From Amycolatopsis acididurans (GTDB lineage Bacteria; Actinomycetota; Actinomycetes; Mycobacteriales; Pseudonocardiaceae), in NCBI RefSeq assembly GCF_012328925.1, contig NZ_JAAXLS010000036.1:1-64000 (forward strand): DNA of 64,000 nucleotides. Direction: 5' to 3'. Within the stretch, counting starts at the first letter, position 1, and each line of letters starts with the position of its first letter. This document shows, one piece after another, positions 51,323 to 60,218 of the stretch. Made by a program: the position numbers and the translations under genes. The notes beneath the pieces are model-generated. The model was not told where the DNA came from. It made no database searches and saw only the letters and a program-made list of their open reading frames with translations.

Positions 51323-52729
51323 TTGTCCACCCCCAGTACTGGTGAGCAGACCCGGCCGAGCAGAGCCAAACCGAGGCGGGCCAAGGCAGGCGGGATGCTC
51401 GCGGTGCGCCTGCTCGCCCGGCGGCTGCACTTCATGGCCGGGATCGTCGTCGCGCCCTTCCTGCTGGTACTCGCACTGACGGGGCTCGTGTACGTGTTCA
51501 GCCCCCAGATCCACGACAGCCTGTACCACTCGGCGCTGTACGTGAACGGCCACCAGGGCAAACCGCACCCGGTGTCCGAGCAGGTCGCGGCGGCGCTGGC
51601 CGCGCATCCGGAAGGCTCGGTGCGCCAGGTCATCCCCCCGCCGACGCCGGAGCGGACCACGCGCGTGGTGATGTCGGTGCCCGGTTTGCAGAAGTCCGGT
51701 TACGGGATGCAGGAGCGGACCGTCTTCGTCGACCCGTACACCGATTTCATCAGCAGCGAATTGACCACAGTGGACAGCAAACTGCCCGCCAACACGTGGC
51801 TACGGGATCTGCACGCGGACTTCCATCTGGGCGAGGTCGGCAGGGTGTACGCCGAACTCGGCGCGAGCTGGCTGCCGCTGATCATCATCGGCGGGCTGGT
51901 GCTGTGGCTCGCGCAGCCGAAGCGGCGAAAACGCGTCACTGCCAAGGAACTGCTACTTCCGTCGGTCAGCGGCGCCAAGGACGGCTGGGGCAGGTTGCGC
52001 GGCGTGCACGGGCCGCTCGGGCTGTGGCTGGCGATCGGGATGCTGCTGCTCGCCCTTTCCGGCCTGCTGATGTCACAGTTCGCAGGCGGCAGGGCGGATC
52101 GCTCGATCGATCCGCTGCGCCTGCACGCCCCCACGCTCACGGCGGCGCCGGTGCCCGTGCCGCCCGGCACCGCGCCGATCGGGATCGACGAAGCGCTCGC
52201 CGTCGCGCGGAGCGCGGGCCTGGACGGGGAACTCGTCGTGACGCAGCCGGCGAAGCCGGGCGCGGTGTACACGGTGCGGGAGACCTCCCTCGGCCTGCCC
52301 ATGCACCGGGACGAGGTCGCGATCAACCCCTACACCTCCGCCGTGACCGAAAAGATCGGCTGGCACGACTACTCGGTGCCGGCGAAGGTGAGCGCGCTGG
52401 CCACCGAGTTCCACACCGGCACGTTGTTCGGGCTCGCCAATCAAATCGTGCTGACCGTGATCGCCGTCGGGCTGATCGCGCTGATACTGCTGGGGTATCG
52501 AATGTGGTGGATCAAGAATCCGTACAAGAGCACATGGTCGGCCGTACCACCGGTGTCATGGCGGCAGCTGTCGTCACTGCCGTTGGCGCTGGCGCTGATC
52601 GTCGTCGCGGCACTCGCCTGGTTCATGCCGGTGTTCGGCGCGAGCCTGCTGGTGTTCGTCCTCGCCGACGCGCTGATCAACCTGATCAGGCGCAGGCGCC
52701 GGCCCATCCCGACTCCCCGTGCGCGCTGA
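51323..52729 (+). CDS. PepSY-associated membrane protein
   Basis: This 468-residue protein has four to five membrane segments and the PepSY_TM layout of PiuB-like proteins, with conserved His in RRLHFMAGIVVAP, LRDLHADFHLG, GVHGPLGLW and EFHTGTLFG. Such proteins are linked to iron/haem or copper handling and ferric reduction. A GTG at 51302 also opens the frame, but TTG at 51323 has GAGGAG six bases upstream. It is the third gene of module 2 and lies one base before the IS630-derived gene. Confidence 0.8.
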   Translation: MSTPSTGEQTRPSRAKPRRAKAGGMLAVRLLARRLHFMAGIVVAPFLLVLALTGLVYVFSPQIHDSLYHSALYVNGHQGKPHPVSEQVAAALAAHPEGSVRQVIPPPTPERTTRVVMSVPGLQKSGYGMQERTVFVDPYTDFISSELTTVDSKLPANTWLRDLHADFHLGEVGRVYAELGASWLPLIIIGGLVLWLAQPKRRKRVTAKELLLPSVSGAKDGWGRLRGVHGPLGLWLAIGMLLLALSGLLMSQFAGGRADRSIDPLRLHAPTLTAAPVPVPPGTAPIGIDEALAVARSAGLDGELVVTQPAKPGAVYTVRETSLGLPMHRDEVAINPYTSAVTEKIGWHDYSVPAKVSALATEFHTGTLFGLANQIVLTVIAVGLIALILLGYRMWWIKNPYKSTWSAVPPVSWRQLSSLPLALALIVVAALAWFMPVFGASLLVFVLADALINLIRRRRRPIPTPRAR

Positions 52730-52730
52730 C

Positions 52731-53573
52731 ATGGCGACCCGCGACGCGCGCAGCCTGCCCCCGGACGCGTTGGAAGCCCTGCGCCGCAGGGCCGTCGCGG
52801 CGGTCGAGTCCGGGGCTTCACAGACCGAGGTGGCCCGGCTGTTCGGGGTGTCGAGGAAGACCGTCGGGGTCTGGGTCTCGGCCTACCAGCGCATGGGCGA
52901 GGAGTCGTTCCGGCCCAAACGCCGGGGCAGGCGGCCGGGCGAGCAGATGGCGCTTTCCCCGGCCCAGCAGGCCTGGATCGTGCGGACCATTGTGGACGGT
53001 ACGCCGGACCGGCTCGGCATGCCGCACCGGTTGTGGACCGGACAGGCGATCGTCGAACTGGTCAACCGCGAGTTCCGGATCCTGCTCAGCCCCGCGACCG
53101 TCTCGAAGTACCTGCTGCGGTGGGGACTGATCGAGGAGCGGCGGCTGCTGGACAACCGGCGGGGAGCCGGCACCGTGCCGGTGCCCCGCCGCGGAATGCG
53201 TGGGGTCAGCGGCAACGAGTGGATAGCGAACGCGGAAATCCTGTGGCTGGCCTGGACCCGGCCGCACGCGCCGCTGCATCCGCAGCGCGGTCCGGTCGCC
53301 GGCAGGCAGAATCTCATGTCGGGTTTCCGCGACTACTTCGGCGATGTCAACGTGCTCGTCGCGATGTCGAATCGCGGCGTGGTCTTCTTCCAGGCCAAAC
53401 GAGGACCCTTCGACGCGAAACAGGTGACGGAGTTCCTGGAACGGTTGATGGCACAGCTGGGCAAGGGACTCAACGTGATCATCTGCGGCTGGCCGTTGCA
53501 GTACTACGGTCTGGTGCGGACGTGGCCGCAGCGTTACCCGAACCGGGTGTCGGTGCGCTTCACCCTCACGTAG
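52731..53573 (+). CDS. IS630-transposase-derived HTH protein, DDE motif not recognisable
   Basis: This 280-residue paralogue of 44745-45473 shares SLPPDALEALRRRAVAAVESG, ARLFGVSRKTVGVWVSAYQ, the RPKRRGRRPGEQ linker and the second winged helix. The C-terminal region keeps the fold outline (LVAMSNRGVVFFQAKRGPF) but reads LAWTRP and ICGWPLQYYG where DDE acids are expected, and lacks the NPxE helix. The ATG is one base after the PepSY stop. It is the last gene of module 2. Confidence 0.72.
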   Translation: MATRDARSLPPDALEALRRRAVAAVESGASQTEVARLFGVSRKTVGVWVSAYQRMGEESFRPKRRGRRPGEQMALSPAQQAWIVRTIVDGTPDRLGMPHRLWTGQAIVELVNREFRILLSPATVSKYLLRWGLIEERRLLDNRRGAGTVPVPRRGMRGVSGNEWIANAEILWLAWTRPHAPLHPQRGPVAGRQNLMSGFRDYFGDVNVLVAMSNRGVVFFQAKRGPFDAKQVTEFLERLMAQLGKGLNVIICGWPLQYYGLVRTWPQRYPNRVSVRFTLT

Positions 53574-53652
53574 GATTCCACTGCGGCGAACAGGGGTGCC
53601 TCGTGCTGCGGTCAGTGTGTAGTATTTGCACTAGGACTTGAATGAGTCGCTT

Positions 53653-53677
53653 TCACCATGCTAGCCGCACGTGGTGA
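53653..53677. promoter_or_regulatory. TCACCATG / CGTGGTGA dyad
   Basis: Near-perfect inverted 8-mers (one mismatch) with a 9-base spacer lie between the IS630-derived gene and the reductase gene, about 95 bases before the latter. A TTGACA element follows at 53696-53701. The half-site resembles that at 45669-45694. Confidence 0.42.
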
Positions 53678-53769
53678 GAGTTCTGATACGGCGATTTGAC
53701 ATCCCCGCCACGCGAATTTCCCTCCCGGCCGTTTGACTTTTGGGGAAGGACGCGAAGAGTGGGAGTGTC

Positions 53770-54741
53770 ATGAGTCTGAACACCCTTCCCAAAACCGAGC
53801 TCGACCTCGAGGTTCTGTTGGCGCGTAAGGAGGTCGTCGCCGATGGCGTGGTCCGGCTGACGCTGCGCCACCCCGAGGGCGAGCCGTTGCCGCCGTGGGA
53901 ACCGGGCGCGCATCTGGACCTCGTGCTGCGACCGGATGTCGTGCGGCAGTACTCGCTGTGCGGGGACCCGGGTGACCGGTCGGTGCTGCAGGTCGCCGTG
54001 TTGCGGCAGCCCGAAGGGCGAGGCGGATCGCAGCTGGTGCACGACGAGCTCTCCGATGGGGACCGGCTCCGCATCCGCGGGCCGAGGAACCACTTCGGAT
54101 TCGTGAAGTCGAAGCGCTACCTGTTCATCGCGGGCGGGATCGGCATCACCCCGATCATGCCGATGATCGCCGCGGCCGACGCGCGCGGCGCCGACTGGCG
54201 GCTCATCTACGGCGGCCGGACCAGCACGTCGATGGCGTTCCGTGACGAACTGGCGCAGAAGTACGGCGACCGGGTGACGGCCTGGCCCCAGGATGAACAC
54301 GGGCTGATGGACCTGCAGGCGCTGCTCGGCAAACCGCAGAAGCGCACCGCGGTGTACTGCTGTGGCCCGGAGCGGCTGCTGACCGCCGTCCAGGAGCTGT
54401 GCCGGTTCTGGCCGTCGGGAGCGCTGCACTTCGAGCGTTTCACGCCGAAGCAGGGGGCCGACAGCGGCGAGCGGACCGAGTTCGAGGTCGAGCTGGCGCA
54501 GTCGGGTCTCACGCTGACCGTGCCGGAGGACAGGTCGATCCTGCAGGTCGTCGAGGACGCGGGCGTACCGGTGCTGTCCTCGTGCCAGGAGGGCACCTGC
54601 GGCACGTGCGAGACATCCGTGCTGGACGGCGTTGTGGACCATCGCGACTCCCTGCTCTCCGACGACGAGCAGGCCGCGAACGACACCATGATGATCTGCG
54701 TTTCCCGAGCGTGTGGTCGTCGCCTGGTGCTCGACCTTTAG
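53770..54741 (+). CDS. phthalate dioxygenase reductase-type oxidoreductase
   Basis: This 323-residue protein has an FMN/FAD domain (RQYSLCGDP), an NAD domain (FIAGGIGITPIMPMI and CCGPERLL) and a C-terminal plant-type 2Fe-2S domain (SSCQEGTCGTCETSVLDG with a later Cys). It passes electrons from NAD(P)H to an oxygenase or demethylase. No oxygenase partner is adjacent. The ATG at 53770 has GGGAG upstream. Confidence 0.88.
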   Translation: MSLNTLPKTELDLEVLLARKEVVADGVVRLTLRHPEGEPLPPWEPGAHLDLVLRPDVVRQYSLCGDPGDRSVLQVAVLRQPEGRGGSQLVHDELSDGDRLRIRGPRNHFGFVKSKRYLFIAGGIGITPIMPMIAAADARGADWRLIYGGRTSTSMAFRDELAQKYGDRVTAWPQDEHGLMDLQALLGKPQKRTAVYCCGPERLLTAVQELCRFWPSGALHFERFTPKQGADSGERTEFEVELAQSGLTLTVPEDRSILQVVEDAGVPVLSSCQEGTCGTCETSVLDGVVDHRDSLLSDDEQAANDTMMICVSRACGRRLVLDL

Positions 54742-54758
54742 CCGTCCCCGCCGCCTTC

Positions 54759-54801
54759 GAAGAGGCCGTGACCGCGCAGTGCGGTCACGGCCTCTTCTTT
54801 T
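54759..54801 (+). terminator. intrinsic terminator
   Basis: GAAGAGGCCGTGACCGC (54759-54775) pairs perfectly with 54781-54797 around a 5-base loop, followed by TTTT. It lies 17 bases after the reductase stop and separates it from the catabolic operon. Confidence 0.9.
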
Positions 54802-54817
54802 ACCTCAAAATCAACTA

Positions 54818-54833
54818 TTGACCCATGAGTCAA
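54818..54833. promoter_or_regulatory. TTGACCCATGAGTCAA near-palindrome before the catabolic operon
   Basis: The 16-mer is palindromic except at one symmetric pair, and it overlaps a TTGACC -35-like element. It lies 43 bases before the first gene of the badI-like operon. It is a likely operator, perhaps for the IclR protein of this cluster or a TetR regulator elsewhere. Confidence 0.55.
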
Positions 54834-54876
54834 AGTTTGCCATCGTGGTCACACCCGATCGACGAAGGAGACGACC

Positions 54877-55680
54877 GTGGTGGGTCAGGACTACGAGGAC
54901 ATCCGTTACGAGATCGACGGGCCGGCGGCGATCATCACGATCAACCGGCCCGAGCGCTACAACGCCTTCCGGGGCAAAACGGTCGAGGAGCTGATCAAGG
55001 CCTTCCGCGCCGCCTGGGCGGACAAGCAGGTGCAGGCCGTGATCCTCACCGGCGCCGGCGAAAAGGCGTTCTGCTCCGGCGGCGACGTCAAGCAACGCGC
55101 GGAGACCGGGGACTACGGCCCGACCGAGAGCGGCATGTTCGAGATCGGCTACCTGCACAAGCTGATCCGCGACATTCCCAAGCCCGTGATCGCCGCGGTC
55201 AACGGCATCGCGGTCGGCGGCGGGCACGTGCTGCACGTGCTCTGCGACGTCACGATCGCCAGCGAGACCGCCCGCTTCGGCCAGGCCGGCCCGAAGGTCG
55301 GCTCGTTCGACGCCGGTTTCGGCACCGCCTACCTCGCCCGCGTTGTCGGTGAGAAGAAGGCACGCGAGATCTGGTTCTGGTGCAGGCAGTACGACGCGGC
55401 CGAGGCGGAGCGCATGGGGCTGGTCAACACCGTCGTGCCCGCCGGTGAGCTGCTCAAGACCGCCAAGGACTGGGCCCGCGAGGTCGCCGAGAAGAGCCCG
55501 ACCGCGATCCGCTTCTGCAAGCAGTCCTTCAACGCCGACACCGACCACCAGGCCGGACTGTCCAATCTGGCCATGTCCGCGCTCGACCTGTTCACCGCCT
55601 CACCCGAGGGGCTGGAGGGCGCGACCGCGTTCGCCGAGAAGCGCAAGCCCGATTTCAACGCGCACGTGAACTGGCACTGA
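54877..55680 (+). CDS. badI: 2-ketocyclohexanecarboxyl-CoA hydrolase-like (BadI-type crotonase)
   Basis: This 267-residue crotonase has the oxyanion-hole blocks AFCSGGDV and AVGGGHVLH and the MenB/BadI-type segment GQAGPKVGSFDAGFGTAYLARVV (abbreviated). From memory, the N-terminal NAFRGKTVEELIKAF and the SPTAIRFCKQSFNADTDHQAG-like region are closer to BadI than to MenB, and a BadH-like gene follows, so ring cleavage of 2-ketocyclohexanecarboxyl-CoA to pimeloyl-CoA is likely. MenB is the alternative. The GTG at 54877 has AAGGAG upstream. Confidence 0.72.
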   Translation: MVGQDYEDIRYEIDGPAAIITINRPERYNAFRGKTVEELIKAFRAAWADKQVQAVILTGAGEKAFCSGGDVKQRAETGDYGPTESGMFEIGYLHKLIRDIPKPVIAAVNGIAVGGGHVLHVLCDVTIASETARFGQAGPKVGSFDAGFGTAYLARVVGEKKAREIWFWCRQYDAAEAERMGLVNTVVPAGELLKTAKDWAREVAEKSPTAIRFCKQSFNADTDHQAGLSNLAMSALDLFTASPEGLEGATAFAEKRKPDFNAHVNWH

Positions 55681-55682
55681 TC

Positions 55683-56828
55683 ATGGACTTCACCTTCTCC
55701 GACGACGAAGAGGCCTACCGCCAGGAACTGCGGCGGTTCGCAGGCAAGGTGCTCGCGCCGCACTACCAGTCCGATGACAAGGCGGCCAAGCTCCGGCCGG
55801 AACTCGTGACCGAGATGGCGGGCATGGGGCTGACCGGGCTGCGCATCCCGGAACGCCACGGCGGCCAGGAAGCCAGCGCCGCGATCGCGGGAATGGCCGC
55901 CGAGGAGGTAGCGCGCGGCGACTTCAACGCCAGCTACCTGATCATCGTCAGTGCGCTGGTCAGCGACATCCTCACCCGCAACGCGACCGAGGACCAGCAG
56001 GCGGCCTGGCTGCCGCCGATCGCGTCCGGCGAGGTCGTGCCCGCGTTCTGCATCACCGAACCCGAGCACGGCACCGACGCCGCGAAGCTGGAGATGAAGG
56101 CCGAACGCGACGGCGACGGCTGGCGGCTGACGGGCGAGAAGACGTCCATCACGCTGGGCGCCGCCGCGGATGCCGCGCTCGTGCTCGCCCGCACCGGTAG
56201 CCCCGGTGCACGCGGGGTAAGCGCTTTCTGGGTCGACCTCGATGAGCGTTACGTCTCGCGCGCCGCCTTCGACGACCTCGGCAGCCGCGCGATCGGCCGG
56301 GCCTCGCTGCACTTCGACGGCCTGCCCGTGCCGCACGACCGGATGGTCGGCGGCGAGGGCGAGGGGTTCGTGTCCGTCATGCAAGGCTTCGACTACTCCC
56401 GCGCGATCATCGGCCTGGCTTGTCTCGGCGCGGCACAGGTTTCGCTCGACGAGACGTTGCAGTGGGCGCGGGACCGGGTCGCGTTCGGCAACCCGATCGG
56501 CAAGTTCCAGGGCGTGTCGTTCCCGCTCGCGGAGTACGCGACCTACCTGCGTGGCGCCCGGCATGTCTGTTACGAGGCGTTGTGGCGCAAGGACAGCGGC
56601 CTCGAGCACAGCACGGAGGCCGCGATGGCCAAGTTCTGGGCGCCGAAGCTGGCGGCCGAGGTCATCCACCAGTGCCTGCTGACCTTCGGGCACCTCGCCT
56701 ACTCCAGCGAGAGCCCGATCGGGCAGCGGCTGCGCGACGTGATCGGCCTGGAAATCGGGGACGGCACCGCACAGGTATCCAAGCTCGTCATCGCCCGCAA
56801 CTTGCTCGGCCGGGCCTACGCACCGTGA
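55683..56828 (+). CDS. acyl-CoA dehydrogenase (AliB-like)
   Basis: This 381-residue flavoenzyme has the FAD/acyl blocks FCITEPEHGTDAAKL and KTSITLG. The C-terminal base position reads IGDGTAQ where medium-chain enzymes have YEGTSQ, so Asp may replace the catalytic Glu. With the neighbouring genes it probably dehydrogenates cyclohexanecarboxyl-CoA to the 1-ene. It starts two bases after the badI-like stop. Confidence 0.75.
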   Translation: MDFTFSDDEEAYRQELRRFAGKVLAPHYQSDDKAAKLRPELVTEMAGMGLTGLRIPERHGGQEASAAIAGMAAEEVARGDFNASYLIIVSALVSDILTRNATEDQQAAWLPPIASGEVVPAFCITEPEHGTDAAKLEMKAERDGDGWRLTGEKTSITLGAAADAALVLARTGSPGARGVSAFWVDLDERYVSRAAFDDLGSRAIGRASLHFDGLPVPHDRMVGGEGEGFVSVMQGFDYSRAIIGLACLGAAQVSLDETLQWARDRVAFGNPIGKFQGVSFPLAEYATYLRGARHVCYEALWRKDSGLEHSTEAAMAKFWAPKLAAEVIHQCLLTFGHLAYSSESPIGQRLRDVIGLEIGDGTAQVSKLVIARNLLGRAYAP

Positions 56829-56841
56829 AAGGACTCCCGAC

Positions 56842-57582
56842 ATGGGCAAGCTGACCGACAAGATCGTCATCGTCACCGGTGCCGGCCAGGGCATCGGCCG
56901 CGGCATCGCGGAGAAGCTGGCAGCCGAGGGCGCGACCGTTGTCGTCACTGACATCAACGAGACCACCGCCAAGGAAACGGCGAACGAGATCGGCGGCATC
57001 GGCATCCACACCGACGTCACCTCCCGCGAGTCGGTGAACGCCATGGTCGAGGACGTGAAAAGCCGGTTCGGCCGGATCGACGCACTGGTCAACAACGCGG
57101 GCTGGGATAAGGCGGGTCCGTTCGTGGACTCCGATCCCGCCGACTGGGACCGCGTCGTGCAGATCAACCTCTACGGCGTGCTCAACACCTGCCGCACGGT
57201 GCTGCGGATCATGGCCGAACAGGGTTTCGGCTCGGTGGTCAACATCGCGTCGGACGCAGGCAGGGTCGGTTCCTCCGGTGAGGCCGTGTACTCGGCGGCC
57301 AAGGGCGGTGTCATCGCCTTCACCAAGTCGATCGCCCGCGAGATGGCGCGCAGCCAGGTCAACGCGAACGCGGTCTGTCCCGGCCCCGCGGACACCGCGT
57401 TGTTCGCCTCGATCGGCGGCGACAACCCGAAACTGCGAGAGGCGCTGACCAGGGCGATCCCGTTCCGTCGGCTCGCGCAGCCGAGCGACCTCGCGAACGT
57501 GGTCGCGTTCCTCGCCTCGGACGAGGCGAACTACGTCACCGGCCAGACCGTCAGCGTCAGCGGCGGTCTCACCATGAGCTGA
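56842..57582 (+). CDS. badH: 2-hydroxycyclohexanecarboxyl-CoA dehydrogenase-like SDR (BadH-type)
   Basis: This 246-residue SDR has TGAGQGIG, NNAGWD, the NIASDAGRVGSSGEAVYSAAKGG active-site stretch (abbreviated), CPGPADTAL and a C-terminal SVSGGLTMS. The NNAGWD, NIASDA-RVGSSGEAVY and SGGLTM strings are, from memory, characteristic of BadH. It would oxidise the hydroxy thioester to the 2-keto thioester used by BadI. AAAGGA lies upstream of the ATG. Confidence 0.78.
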   Translation: MGKLTDKIVIVTGAGQGIGRGIAEKLAAEGATVVVTDINETTAKETANEIGGIGIHTDVTSRESVNAMVEDVKSRFGRIDALVNNAGWDKAGPFVDSDPADWDRVVQINLYGVLNTCRTVLRIMAEQGFGSVVNIASDAGRVGSSGEAVYSAAKGGVIAFTKSIAREMARSQVNANAVCPGPADTALFASIGGDNPKLREALTRAIPFRRLAQPSDLANVVAFLASDEANYVTGQTVSVSGGLTMS

Positions 57583-57595
57583 CCGGAGTCCTCCC

Positions 57596-59209
57596 ATGTC
57601 CTTCGCGACGATCCTCAACGATGAGCAGATCGAAGCCCACACCCGCGCCGGGTACTGGGTCAACCGCACCATCACCGACCATCTCGACGACGTGGCGGCC
57701 GCGACACCGGACAAGACGGCGTTCATCGACTCCCGCCGCCGCGTCACCTACGCGCAGCTCAAAGCAGAGGTCGACCGCTGCGCGCTCGGGCTGCTGGAAC
57801 TCGGCGTCCGCTCCGGCGACGTCGTGTCCTTCCAGCTGCCCAACTGGATCGAATGGATCGTGGTGCACTACGCGGCCACCAGGATCGGGGCGATCAGCAA
57901 CCCGCTCATCCCGATCTACCGCGAGCGCGAAGTCGGGTTCATGGTGGAGCTGGCGCGGTCGAAGGTCATCGTGGTGCCCGAGACCTTCCGCGGGTTCGAC
58001 TATCCGGCCATGATCGAGAAGCTGCGTCCCGGGTGGCCGCAGCTGGAGCACGTGCTGGTGGTCGGCTCGTCCTGGGATTCCTTCGCCGCGACCCCGTGGG
58101 AGCAGCGGCGCGACGCCGGCGAACTGGCCGCGCTGCGGCCCGATCCCAACGACGTCACGTTGCTGATCTTCACCTCGGGCACCACGGGTGAGCCGAAAGG
58201 CGTGATGCACACGCACAACACCGCGATCGCGGCGAACAACCCGCTGCCCGAGCGGCTGGGCATCACCGCCGACAGCGTGATCCACATGGCCTCGACGCTG
58301 GCGCATCTCACCGGATTCCTCTACGGGGCAAGGCTTCCGGTCCAGAACGGGGCGACGTGCGTGCTGCAGGACGTGTGGGACGCGCGCCGGTTCGTCGCAC
58401 TGGTCGCCGAGTACGGCATCACCTACACCTCGGCGGCCACCCCGTTCCTGCACGACCTGCTGGCCGCACCGAATCTCGGCGAGTACGACCTGTCGTCGCT
58501 GCGGCGGTTCTGCTGCATGGGCGCGCCGATTCCGCGCGCGATCGTCCGTGAGGCGCGGCGGAAGCTGCCCGGCATGGTGGTACTCGGCGGCTGGGGCCAG
58601 AGCGAGAACGGCCTTGTCGCGCTGGGCATCCCGGGCGATCCGGACGACAAGCTCATCGACACCGACGGCTATCCGTGGCCGGGCATGCGGATTCGCGTCG
58701 TGAACTCCGCAGGCGTCGAGCAGCCGCCTGGTACCGAAGGACGTCTTCAGGTCACCGGGCCGTTCCTGTTCGTCGGCTACGCCGAGCGGCTGGAGATGAC
58801 GAGGTCCTCTTTCGACGGTGACTGGTTCGACACCGGTGACCTCGCCAGCATCGACGCCGACGGCTACCTGCGCATCGCGGGCCGGACCAAGGACGTGATC
58901 ATCCGCGGCGGCGAGAACATCCCGGTCGCCTACATCGAGAACGTGCTTTACGAACACCCGGACATCGACGCGGTGGCCGTGGTCGCGATTCCCGATCCGC
59001 GGTTGCAGGAGCGCGCCTGTGCGTGCGTCGTGCTCAAGCCGGGCACCGACCCGCTGGATTTCGAGAAGATGCAGGGCTTTCTCGCGGAGAAGGGCGTCGC
59101 GAAACAGTACTGGCCCGAACGGCTGGAAGTGCTCGACGAACTGCCCCGCACCGCCAGCGGCAAGATCCAGAAGTTCCAGCTCCGGGCGCGCGTGGGAGGG
59201 CAGGCATGA
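57596..59209 (+). CDS. aliA: cyclohexanecarboxylate-CoA ligase-like (AliA-type)
   Basis: This 537-residue AMP-forming ligase has FTSGTTGEPKGVMHTH, GWGQSENG, WFDTGDLASIDADGYLRI and the C-terminal catalytic lysine in RTASGKIQKF. The cluster context suggests cyclohexanecarboxylate or a related alicyclic acid as substrate. GGAG lies upstream of the ATG at 57596. Its stop overlaps the next start codon (ATGA), but that next gene is broken. Confidence 0.78.
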   Translation: MSFATILNDEQIEAHTRAGYWVNRTITDHLDDVAAATPDKTAFIDSRRRVTYAQLKAEVDRCALGLLELGVRSGDVVSFQLPNWIEWIVVHYAATRIGAISNPLIPIYREREVGFMVELARSKVIVVPETFRGFDYPAMIEKLRPGWPQLEHVLVVGSSWDSFAATPWEQRRDAGELAALRPDPNDVTLLIFTSGTTGEPKGVMHTHNTAIAANNPLPERLGITADSVIHMASTLAHLTGFLYGARLPVQNGATCVLQDVWDARRFVALVAEYGITYTSAATPFLHDLLAAPNLGEYDLSSLRRFCCMGAPIPRAIVREARRKLPGMVVLGGWGQSENGLVALGIPGDPDDKLIDTDGYPWPGMRIRVVNSAGVEQPPGTEGRLQVTGPFLFVGYAERLEMTRSSFDGDWFDTGDLASIDADGYLRIAGRTKDVIIRGGENIPVAYIENVLYEHPDIDAVAVVAIPDPRLQERACACVVLKPGTDPLDFEKMQGFLAEKGVAKQYWPERLEVLDELPRTASGKIQKFQLRARVGGQA

Positions 59210-60205
59210 TCCTGACGGACGAATAACGGAAGTTCCGCGAGTACGCGAGGGACTTCCTCGACAACGAGGTGATAGCGCATCGCGCCGAGTGGGATCGGGC
59301 GGAATCCGTTGACACGGCGGTGATTCCGAAACTCGGGGAGATGGGCGTTTTCGGGCTCACCATTCCCGAGGAGTACGGCGGTCTCGGTGGCGACTACCTG
59401 ACCTACTGCGTCGGCATGGAGGAGCTCGGGCGCGCCGATTCGGCCGTGCGCGGCATCGTTTCGGTGGGGCTGGTGGGCAAGGTGATCCTGTCGCACGGCA
59501 CCGAGGAGCAGAAGCGGCATTGGCTGCCCCGCATCGCGACCGGCGAGGTGCTCGCATGCTTCGGCCTGACCGAACCGGACACCGGTTCCGACGCGGGCAA
59601 TCTCAAGACCCGCGCGGTACGGCAGGGTGACGAGTATGTCCTCAATGGACAAAAGATGTTCATCACGAACGCGACGTGGGCGGGGCGGGCCGGGTCCCAA
59701 AGGGGTGTCGGCGTTTCTCCTGCTCGGCGAGGAGGGGCAGGGCTTTTCGATCGCGATGCACTCGCTGGACAAAGGCCGCGTCTCGGTGGGTGCGGGTTGC
59801 GCCGGCATCATCATGGGCTGCCTCGAAACCGTCGTGGACTACGCGACGCAACGGCAGCAGTTCGGCCGCCCGCCGGCCTCGTTCCAGCTGATCCAGGACA
59901 TGATCGCGGACATCTCGGTGGACCTGGACGCGGCGCGGCTGCTCGTGTATCGCGCCGCCGACCTGATCGAGCGCGGTGAGCCCTTCGGGGTCGAGGCGTC
60001 GAAGGTGAAGTACTACGCCAGCGAGGCCGCCGTTCGCGCGGCCAACAGCGCGATCCAGATCTTCGGCGGTTACGGCTACATCGACGAGTATCCCGTGCAG
60101 AAATACCTGCGGGACGCCCGCGTGATGACCCTTTACGAGGGCACCAGCCAGATCCAGAAGCTGCTCATCGGCCGTGCCGAGACCGGCGTCAGCGCTCTCC
60201 TGTAG
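59206..60205 (+). pseudogene. acyl-CoA dehydrogenase, broken by stop and frameshifting deletion
   Basis: Translation from the ATG at 59206 (coupled to aliA) meets TAA after six codons (MILTDE-stop), where homologues have Gln. The same frame then encodes a good acyl-CoA dehydrogenase N-terminal half up to FITNATWA. Around 59678-59700 a short deletion of about nine to ten codons shifts the frame. The rest (GPGPKGVSAFLLLGEEGQGF to QKLLIGRAETG, with YEGTSQIQ) continues in another frame to 60205. Two independent lesions make a functional product unlikely unless they are sequencing errors. Confidence 0.83.
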
Positions 60206-60218
60206 AGAAAGGACCATT

